A stretch of 64,000 nucleotides of DNA from an uncultured Aquimarina sp. (GTDB lineage: Bacteria > Bacteroidota > Bacteroidia > Flavobacteriales > Flavobacteriaceae). The notes beneath the pieces are model-generated. The model saw only the letters and a program-made list of their open reading frames with translations, did no database searches and was not told where the DNA came from. Where the stretch lies: the NCBI GenBank assembly GCA_947498785.1, contig CANMLS010000031.1, forward strand, positions 1 through 64,000. Reading direction: 5' to 3'. The position numbers and the translations under genes were made by a program. Shown here piece by piece: positions 57,463-64,000 of the stretch (position 1 is its first letter; each line of letters starts with the position of its first letter).

Positions 57463-58785
57463 ATGCAAAGAATGTCAATTAGTTCTATAAAATCGCCCAT
57501 GTTGCTAGAAATAAATTGGATATACAATTTGATATTGCAAACAATAAAACCAATAGAGCAAGGAGATATTGTAGTTCCTCCTCTATTGCAAGAAGATCTG
57601 GCATATTCAAAATATTTAGAAAAAGTACAACCAACTTTATATGAACGTGTCATACTTGCTTTGGCTCATAGTTTTCAATTAGCTCCAAAGCTGTTTCAAA
57701 AATTACTGCACGAGGAAATTGAAAATACCACAAGCATAGATTCTTTTGGATTAATAGCACATTCTGTTACAAATCATATACAGCCTACTATTCATACAGC
57801 TAATTGGCTTTGTGATTCGTGCAACATAAAGACTCAGTTTATAGACGAACATCACTTTTTGTTTACGGATCAGATTATTGAACCCCTTATTTTTTATCCT
57901 TCAGTTTTTAATACTCCTCTTATTTTTACAAAAAAAGCACAATGTCTATTCTTTGGGGAAACAGAATATATACCAGAGTATAGTAAAGAATTTCCAGCAC
58001 AATTATTAGAAACATCACTTAAAAAAGAAGATCTTGTTTTACCTAAAACTATTTTTAATGAGTTGAATGAACTAATTTATTGGATTAAAAATGAAGATTT
58101 TTTTCAAAAAGATATTCATCTAAAAAAATGGATACGACCAGGCTTTAGAGGTTTATTCTATGGTCCACCTGGAACAGGAAAATCATTAACGGCTGCCCTT
58201 ATTGGTAAGGAAACAGATCGACCCGTTTACAGAATAGATCTATCCAGTATTATTTCTAAATATATTGGTGAAACTCAAAAAAATCTAGCTAAAGTTTTTG
58301 ATCGTGGAGAACGTAATCATTGGATTTTATTTTTTGATGAATGTGATGCACTTTTAGGAAGCCGTAGTAATTCTGGTACCGCTAATGAACGTGGTGCAAA
58401 TCAGGAAATAGCGTATTTGTTACAGCGTATAGAATGTTATAACGGAATTATTTTATTGGCGACCAACTTAAAAGAAAACATAGATGAAGCCTTCTTACGA
58501 CGATTTGAAGTAAGCATACAATTTACAATTCCAGATTTTGCTGCACGAAAGCAATTATGGAGTACTATTTTTGCAGATAATTATAATATACCTAATGATT
58601 GGATACATAATTTGGCTACCACATATAAACTAACGGGAGGTGCTTTAGTAAATGTTTTACGCTTTGTCGCCTTATATAAAAAACAAAATTCGGATTACTT
58701 GCCTTTAGAAATTATTTTAGAAGGCATTCGAAGAGAATACAATAAAATAGGACAGACGATGCCCACCTATAAGATTTCTTCCTAA
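57463..58785 (+). CDS. AAA+ ATPase of eCIS (Pvc15-like)
   Basis: 440 residues. N-terminal helical domain (about 1-200), then one AAA+ module: Walker A GPPGTGKS (234-241, K240), Walker B ILFFDECD (288-295; D292, E293), sensor-1 LLATNL and arginine finger in FLRRFE. In PVC and Afp loci such an ATPase (Pvc15) is the standard marker; it is proposed to help load cargo or assemble the particle. It closes a tight operon with a small protein, decarboxylase, TRIC fusion, porin and pLGIC-like protein, an unusual setting. A strong terminator lies about 115 bases after its stop. Confidence 0.88.
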   Translation: MQRMSISSIKSPMLLEINWIYNLILQTIKPIEQGDIVVPPLLQEDLAYSKYLEKVQPTLYERVILALAHSFQLAPKLFQKLLHEEIENTTSIDSFGLIAHSVTNHIQPTIHTANWLCDSCNIKTQFIDEHHFLFTDQIIEPLIFYPSVFNTPLIFTKKAQCLFFGETEYIPEYSKEFPAQLLETSLKKEDLVLPKTIFNELNELIYWIKNEDFFQKDIHLKKWIRPGFRGLFYGPPGTGKSLTAALIGKETDRPVYRIDLSSIISKYIGETQKNLAKVFDRGERNHWILFFDECDALLGSRSNSGTANERGANQEIAYLLQRIECYNGIILLATNLKENIDEAFLRRFEVSIQFTIPDFAARKQLWSTIFADNYNIPNDWIHNLATTYKLTGGALVNVLRFVALYKKQNSDYLPLEIILEGIRREYNKIGQTMPTYKISS

Positions 58786-59419
58786 AGACGATAAACACTG
58801 TTTTAATAGATTTTTTGGAGAGTATATATCTAGGATTTACAATCTTGCTTGGAGACTGTTGATTTATACAGCCGATTCCTTGACGTGTAAAAACAATACC
58901 CCCTCTATTATTTTCTGATAATAGAGGGTTTATTTCAGTCTGGGTGGCAGGAAACTTTCTCAACATTTCAAAGAACTGTATATCAGCAATTTACACTGAA
59001 AACCTAAAAACGATTAACCGAATCGTTCACTAAGTGCAAAAAGAACTATTTTAAAACAAAATGTATTATGATACTCCATCAATTAAAAATATTATCATAT
59101 CTCTCTTATTATTTGGAAGATGCGTAAGGTTTTTTATTCCTCCTTTGATTTTTATTTATGTAAAGTCCATTTTTCCTTAAAAAATCTGATGCAATAAAAA
59201 ATTACTTCATAGAGGGTATTGGACTTGCATCAGGTTTTAGTTCAAAAAGTAGCTTTTATAGAGTTTTAAAAACAAAACTAATACCCCCTCTAGACTATTA
59301 AAAAAGCTGAAAAAGAGTCTCATAACCCGCAATGAGATGGTCTAGGTTACAATTCTAATCCCTTTTTCATTTTAAAATTGTTTATTTGAAACTAATTATA
59401 ACACAATAATTAAAATAAT
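58786..59419. other. Intergenic region, about 630 bp
   Basis: Apart from the terminator at 58901-58928, no gene, tRNA or other clear signal was found. The motif TAATACCCCCTCTAG-like at 59278-59292 repeats part of the terminator's left arm. This gap marks the right end of the injection-system locus. Confidence 0.45.
58901..58928 (+). terminator. Rho-independent terminator of ATPase operon
   Basis: A perfect 10-base stem (CCCTCTATTA at 58901-58910, complement at 58919-58928) with an 8-base loop, followed by TTTATTT. It ends the operon that starts with the channel gene at 50573. Confidence 0.85.
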
Positions 59420-60391
59420 ATGAAAGCGTCAATTTATACCTATTTTCTCTTCTTGATGATAAAATGTATGACAATTACTGCCCAACAAAATGAAGAAAAT
59501 TTCACTATTCGGTCAGAATACCTAGTAACCTTACCTTCTAAATACAATAAAAACTCAAAAAATGAATGGCCTGTTCTTATTTTTTTACATGGATCACGAG
59601 AAAACCCAACCCTTAATAAAGTAAAAAAAGACTTTTTACCAGTGACCTTTTCTAAAGACACAGGCATGCCATTAATACTTATTTCTCCAGTAAACCCTTA
59701 CAAAAAATGGAGTGTTGACATTCTCAATAAAATGCTAGATGATGTAATTTCAAAATATAATGTAGATACAAATAGAATATACCTTAGTGGTCATAGTTTA
59801 GGAGGGTGGGGAACTTGGGAATGGGCTATAAATAATCCTGAAAGATTTGCCGCAATAGCCCCTATTTCAGGAGCGGTTTTTGGAGAATTACAGAATCCTT
59901 GGAAGCTTAGACATTTGCCAGTATGGGTATTCCATGGCGAAAAAGACAAAAATACTGGTGTATCATATAATTTTGAAACCGTAGAGTTACTCAAAAAATA
60001 CAATAGTAATGCAAAAATTACCATATACCCAAATGCAGGTCATGATATATGGGAATGGCCGTTTAAAAAAAATGATTTAATTAATTGGATGCTAAACCAA
60101 AATAAAGATAAAGCTCTTCAGAATGAATATATACTAAATAAAAATGTATATGATTCCTATTGTGCTATTTACACCAACCATCACAAAGATTCTATACAAG
60201 TATTTTATGAAAATAAGCAACTCAAAGGCAAAAACAAAAATGGAAATTTTATTCTGGTTCCAGAATCTGAGGATATGTTCTACATTAAATCAGTTCCTTG
60301 GATAGGTGTTGAATTTAAACGAGAGCAAAATAAGATTATTGGACTTAATATTTTAGAAGAGTATTCTATAAACTTTGACAAAGTTGATTAA
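59420..60391 (+). CDS. Secreted alpha/beta-hydrolase, PHB-depolymerase-like
   Basis: 323 residues with a signal peptide (ending near TAQQ). Hydrolase core: WPVLIFLHGSREN oxyanion region, nucleophile motif SGHSLGGWG, acid candidate near FHGEKDKN and catalytic His in PNAGHDIW. The fold is like the esterase/PHB-depolymerase group (also dienelactone hydrolase-like). A C-terminal beta-rich extension (about 230-323) has no known family. It probably hydrolyses an ester outside the cell. It is convergent with the next gene. Confidence 0.8.
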   Translation: MKASIYTYFLFLMIKCMTITAQQNEENFTIRSEYLVTLPSKYNKNSKNEWPVLIFLHGSRENPTLNKVKKDFLPVTFSKDTGMPLILISPVNPYKKWSVDILNKMLDDVISKYNVDTNRIYLSGHSLGGWGTWEWAINNPERFAAIAPISGAVFGELQNPWKLRHLPVWVFHGEKDKNTGVSYNFETVELLKKYNSNAKITIYPNAGHDIWEWPFKKNDLINWMLNQNKDKALQNEYILNKNVYDSYCAIYTNHHKDSIQVFYENKQLKGKNKNGNFILVPESEDMFYIKSVPWIGVEFKREQNKIIGLNILEEYSINFDKVD

Positions 60392-60520
60392 AAAAGTATA
60401 TACCACTATTTAAGATTATGAATTTATAAAAAATCATACGGATTTATTTCCAGTTGAGCAGATGTGTAAAGTAATAAAGGTAAGATTTTTTCATCTTTTT
60501 AATTGTAGTGATGTTATCTA

Positions 60521-61429
60521 TTATTGTAATACTATTCCAAATGCTTCATTAAACCCCTGTTTAAGAAAACCCTCAAAAGGCAAATTATGACCGCCATTTC
60601 CAGAAAGTATGTTTGCATTTTTCGATTGTAAAAATGTAACTTCTTCGTCCGTAAGTCTACCAACAGCCATGTCTGTTTCTCCATAAATGTATGTTATGTT
60701 AGATAGGCTTTCAATAGTATTAAATTGCTCCCTATATCTATTCATTGCTAATCCAGCAAACATTCTAGCTTCATTTCTATTAAATGCATCTGCAAATGGT
60801 TCATCATCTACTATGGGAGTAACGCCGTTTTCAAAAAACGCATTCTTTCCTTCGGCTAGACCTTGCCACATAGCATCGTTAATGTCTAGCCTTCCTGTTA
60901 TAATTAAATAATCATCGGCCGCATCTATTCCTTTTTGCGCAATAAGCTCTTGCGTTACAAATGCGCCAAATGATATTCCAGCGACATAAACCGTTCTACC
61001 TTCATCTTTAAAATAGGTAATCACTTCAGAAAGCATCTCTACACTTTCAGCATTAAAATTAATGGCTTGGTCTAATGTTATATCATTGCCTTCTAATATG
61101 TTAGGATTTAACGTTTGGGCCTGATGCACGGTTACAGTTAAAATGCTTGGCGAACTAATATCTTGTGCAAGATTATCTACTATATCTCTAGCCAATTCGG
61201 TACTAGGACCACCAGGTACAGCTATCAGTACTGCAGGAGCTTTTTCATCTCCTCTGAAATATGTTAAATCTTTAATCTCTTGTGATATTTCTGTAATAAA
61301 CGCTGGAGGTGTTCGGTCGTCATCATTAGAACAAGAGAATGTAAGGATTGAAAACATCACAATTAGTACTGTATTGGTAAGAGCATAACTGCGATCTAAA
61401 TTTGTTATTTTTAAGAGCACTTTTTTCAT
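60521..61429 (-). CDS. Alpha/beta-hydrolase lipoprotein
   Basis: 302 residues. An N-terminal hydrophobic segment ends in a lipobox-like TFSC followed by SNDDD, as in Bacteroidota lipoproteins. The core includes IAVPGGPST (oxyanion loop), nucleophile motif AGISFGAF and a C-terminal catalytic-His candidate in NGGHNLPF. The acid residue is probably in the YGETDMAVG region. Substrate unknown. It is convergent with the preceding hydrolase and divergent from the two-component pair that follows, so these genes may be controlled by it. Confidence 0.75.
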   Translation of the reverse strand: MKKVLLKITNLDRSYALTNTVLIVMFSILTFSCSNDDDRTPPAFITEISQEIKDLTYFRGDEKAPAVLIAVPGGPSTELARDIVDNLAQDISSPSILTVTVHQAQTLNPNILEGNDITLDQAINFNAESVEMLSEVITYFKDEGRTVYVAGISFGAFVTQELIAQKGIDAADDYLIITGRLDINDAMWQGLAEGKNAFFENGVTPIVDDEPFADAFNRNEARMFAGLAMNRYREQFNTIESLSNITYIYGETDMAVGRLTDEEVTFLQSKNANILSGNGGHNLPFEGFLKQGFNEAFGIVLQ

Positions 61430-61578
61430 GATTTATTTTTATTGATAATTTTTGGGCAAAGAAATGGAAAAAAACAATCTAGAGTAGGGTAATTTGACGA
61501 CCGTTGCTTATTTGTTGATGAACGAAAGAATTACTTAATTACGAATAAATAATATGTTTCTTTGTACAAAATATACCG

Positions 61579-62613
61579 ATGCACAAGACCAAGTCAATAA
61601 AGAAAATAGTACTGCATCTGTTGATGTGGGTATTAAATTATTGGTTGTTTGCTTTTGTTGTCCATTCAAACTGGAATGGTTTCAATAATGTATCTGATCC
61701 TAATAGTTTAGCATATGCTTATACTTATGGACTTTTTACCAATGTTTTTTTGTTTTATATACAAGTGTTTTGGTTAGTGCCCAAAATGTACATGCAGCAT
61801 AAAAAAGCAAAATACTATGCGCTTTCTATTTCTATATGTATAGTAATTTCTCTTATCGAAACCTATTTTGATTATATACTTTATGATGTATTTGAAATAT
61901 ATGATACAGATGAATTTAAGGATAACTTTAGCGTTACCGTTTTCGTTAACCTTTTTTATAGTGTTGCTGGTTTTTATTACATATTTAGACATGCACACAA
62001 AAAATCCGAAAAGGAAAAACAACTATTGAAAGAAGAATCGTTTAAGGCAGAATTAAAATACCTGAAAGCACAGCTAAACCCACACTTTTTGTTTAATGGA
62101 ATTAATAATGTTTACCACTTAATAGGTAAAAATGATGCCTTAGCCAAAGATACCTTGCATCAATTTTCAGAGCTATTGCGCTATCAGTTGTATGAAAGCG
62201 GTGCTCAAATCATATTAGAAAAGGAATTAGGTTTTGTATTACAGTATATTAAGATGGAAAAAACCCGTAAGGGTTCAGACATTCAATTAACCTATAATAT
62301 AGAATTTGAGAATGCTACAAAAAAAATAGTTCCATTATTATTAATTCCGATTATAGAAAATGCGTTTAAGTATTGTAGTAATCACACCAATAATGATGAC
62401 AATAGTATCGATATAAACATTAAAGAAGCAAAGGGTAAACTCTCTCTACATTGTACAAACACTTTTGATAGTTTAGCGGATAAGAATGCCGTTGGAGGTA
62501 TTGGATTAATAAATGTAAAAAGACGCTTGTCTTTAGTATATCCAGATAAACATCAAATAACCATACATAAGAAAAACACAACCTTTATAGTAGACTTGAT
62601 CATAGATTTATAG
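61579..62613 (+). CDS. LytS-type sensor histidine kinase
   Basis: 344 residues with four transmembrane helices (about 10-145) and a cytoplasmic His-kinase domain (PF06580 type). The phosphoacceptor motif is LKAQLNPHFLFNGINN with H169; the ATP-binding part has LIPIIENAFKYCSNH and GGIGLINVKRRL. It has no periplasmic ligand domain of notable size. It is 11 bases upstream of a LytTR regulator gene, its likely partner. It reads away from the hydrolase lipoprotein. Confidence 0.9.
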   Translation: MHKTKSIKKIVLHLLMWVLNYWLFAFVVHSNWNGFNNVSDPNSLAYAYTYGLFTNVFLFYIQVFWLVPKMYMQHKKAKYYALSISICIVISLIETYFDYILYDVFEIYDTDEFKDNFSVTVFVNLFYSVAGFYYIFRHAHKKSEKEKQLLKEESFKAELKYLKAQLNPHFLFNGINNVYHLIGKNDALAKDTLHQFSELLRYQLYESGAQIILEKELGFVLQYIKMEKTRKGSDIQLTYNIEFENATKKIVPLLLIPIIENAFKYCSNHTNNDDNSIDINIKEAKGKLSLHCTNTFDSLADKNAVGGIGLINVKRRLSLVYPDKHQITIHKKNTTFIVDLIIDL

Positions 62614-62624
62614 AAAATAAAAGA

Positions 62625-63299
62625 ATGAAACAGCTAAATTGTTTAATCATAGATGATGAACCTATTGCTAGAGAAGGTATTAACGATTATTGTAAAGAGA
62701 TTTCGTTTTTAAATGTGGTGGCACTATGTAAGAATGTATTGCAAGCAAATCATTATCTCGAAAGCAATGAAATTGATTTAATTTTTTTAGATATCAATAT
62801 GCCCATACTATCGGGCGTAGATTGGTTAAAAGGATTAAAAAAATCTCCTTCAATTATTATGACCACAGCATATAGGGAATATGCGTTGCAAAGCTTTGGG
62901 TATAACGTTTTAGATTATTTAGTAAAACCGATTTCTTTTAAACGTTTTCTGCAGGCTGTTAATAAGGTAAACAGTTATCATAAGCATAAGGATGAAAAAA
63001 ACATACTTTTTTTAAAAAGTGAAAGGCAACTTAAAAAGGTAGATATAAAAGATATTTTATTTGTAGAGGCAATGCAAAATTATATCAAAGTTGTAACATC
63101 TAAAGAGATTATAGTTGCACAAATACCTTTAAAGAACTTTAAAGATCAATTACCCGAAAATAATTTTATTCAAACGCACAAATCGTATATGGTATCTAAA
63201 TTTAAAGTAGATAAAATTATAGAAAATAAAATTATTATTGGTGATTATGAAATTCCTATAAGTGTACGTCTAAGAAAAATGGTTTTAAGTAATTTTTAA
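62625..63299 (+). CDS. LytTR response regulator
   Basis: 224 residues. Receiver domain with D10/D11 and phosphoacceptor D56 in LIFLDINMP, Thr in TTAYRE and Lys in LVKPISF. LytTR DNA-binding domain at about 120-224: ILFVEAMQNYIKVVT and FIQTHKSYMVSKFKV. It forms a two-component operon with the preceding kinase. Nearby targets could be the adjacent hydrolase lipoprotein gene. Confidence 0.92.
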   Translation: MKQLNCLIIDDEPIAREGINDYCKEISFLNVVALCKNVLQANHYLESNEIDLIFLDINMPILSGVDWLKGLKKSPSIIMTTAYREYALQSFGYNVLDYLVKPISFKRFLQAVNKVNSYHKHKDEKNILFLKSERQLKKVDIKDILFVEAMQNYIKVVTSKEIIVAQIPLKNFKDQLPENNFIQTHKSYMVSKFKVDKIIENKIIIGDYEIPISVRLRKMVLSNF

Positions 63300-63525
63300 A
63301 CAGAACCCTTTGAACACCTCTTGATTATTTTCTAGTTTTGAAAAATTTTGTTACAATATTTTATGCCTAAATATAGAGAATCTCAATGTGCTTTTTTACA
63401 GTAGGCTATTATGTGATAGTTTTACTATGGAGTTTGTGAAACAAATGTAATAGGAAAAGCAAGAGGGTAACACGCTACACGATGTTACTTGTTGCATATT
63501 TAATTGAGGATCGTTTATTTAAACT

Positions 63526-63801
63526 TTAATAATCTATTTCTTTTTCGAATGATTGATCAAAAGGCAATCTTGATATTTCAGTTTCCAACAAATACAAATA
63601 CTCATCAAGAGCCCATTGTTTTGAATAAAATTCTAATAAAATTGCTAATGATAATTGCTTTGGTCCAGCACCATTATAACCCCATGAAAATCCACTTGGA
63701 GAATGAAACTTAACTTTGAGGGATTTCTTAAGGTCTAATTCTTTGTCGTTAAGCCAAACCTTACTGGTGGTTCTATCTCCTTTTAGTTTAAATATTGCCA
63801 T
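63526..63801 (-). CDS. DUF6166-like small protein
   Basis: 91 residues, single domain. The motif SPSGFSWGYNGAGPKQLSLAILLEF (about 33-57, quoted in parts) is the hallmark of the DUF6166 type: W-G-Y/Y-x-G-x-GPxQLxLAIL. Function unknown; the family is common on mobile and accessory regions. It follows another minus-strand gene that runs off the right edge of the window. Confidence 0.72.
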   Translation of the reverse strand: MAIFKLKGDRTTSKVWLNDKELDLKKSLKVKFHSPSGFSWGYNGAGPKQLSLAILLEFYSKQWALDEYLYLLETEISRLPFDQSFEKEIDY

Positions 63802-63862
63802 GGTTTTCTTTCTTTGATCGTTTTATTGAACTTTTAATTTTATGGGGTTGTTGGCGCAACAG

Positions 63863-64000
63863 TTACTTTTGTTGGGTATCGTTGATTACCCTTCCTTGTT
63901 TAATCAGCCACATACCTTGTGCTTGCCCATAATATAATCCGTATTGCTTTTCATCTAATCCGATTACAGCTAAATATTCACTTGTACAATTATTACATTT
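63863..64000 (-). CDS. 3' end of a minus-strand gene, partial
   Basis: 45 residues plus stop, open to the right edge. It contains a Cys pair (KCNNCTSEYL) and GLDEKQYGLYYGQAQGMWLIKQGRV. The start lies outside the window. The Cys-x-x-Cys suggests a zinc ribbon, but no family is recognised. Confidence 0.6.
   Translation of the reverse strand, partial: KCNNCTSEYLAVIGLDEKQYGLYYGQAQGMWLIKQGRVINDTQQK

Noticed and set aside
31129..58785. Type VI secretion (Bacteroidota T6SSiii) instead of eCIS
   Set aside because: There is no membrane-complex gene set, and the DUF4255 cap, DUF4157 core, Pvc15-type AAA+ ATPase and CIS tape measure all point to a free-standing extracellular injector.
1..64000. CRISPR arrays, rRNA, tRNA, transposase genes
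   Set aside because: None recognised on either strand. The only tandem repeat is the 42-bp minisatellite, which has no spacers.

Overview
The window looks like chromosomal DNA of a marine member of the Bacteroidota, most likely a flavobacterium. The sequence is AT-rich. A secreted enzyme (10423..13998) ends in a type IX secretion sorting domain. LytTR regulators, Bacteroidota-style lipoproteins and weak ribosome-binding sites fit the same group. The genus cannot be fixed from sequence alone.

Layout. Positions 1-14000 are ordinary accessory genome: a metallo-beta-lactamase-fold lipoprotein, a small Cys/His-rich membrane protein, a three-gene ABC exporter with a GNAT acetyltransferase, a methyltransferase followed by a secreted CocE-type hydrolase, and a large secreted glycosidase with crystallin and ricin modules. 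Positions 14431-58785 hold a nearly complete extracellular contractile injection system (eCIS, the Afp/PVC/AlgoCIS family). The minus-strand half carries the tape-measure protein, a DUF4157 (eCIS-core) protein followed by decayed sequence, a baseplate protein and a tandem GH18-like membrane protein. The plus-strand half carries a PAAR-like DUF4280 tip, two cap proteins, the sheath, two tube proteins, a Pvc6-like short protein, a LysM hub protein, a VgrG-like spike, a gp25-like protein, a large baseplate protein, a fibre-like protein and the AAA+ ATPase. Between the two halves sit a sensor kinase/LytTR pair (the kinase is broken at two homopolymers), a hypothetical gene and a NarL-type regulator, so these are plausible controllers.

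Two things stand out. First, five open reading frames in the plus half (36084, 36257, 37365, 47557, 48456) begin with nearly the same 35-40-residue leader and then diverge completely. They look like a family of cargo proteins loaded through a shared N-terminal signal. One is a bare leader with no cargo, and one has an LRAT/NlpC-like His...Asn-Cys signature. Second, the last part of the eCIS locus is one tight operon in which the Pvc15-type ATPase follows a dCache-plus-pentameric-ligand-gated-channel-like protein, an outer-membrane barrel, a solute-binding-domain/TRIC-channel fusion and a PLP-dependent amino-acid decarboxylase. I know of no described eCIS with such a ligand-sensing and ion-channel module.

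Positions 58786-64000 return to accessory genes: two alpha/beta hydrolases, a LytS/LytTR two-component pair, a DUF6166-like protein and the end of a further gene. No rRNA, tRNA, CRISPR array or transposase was recognised. Several small palindromic or repeated elements lie between genes.
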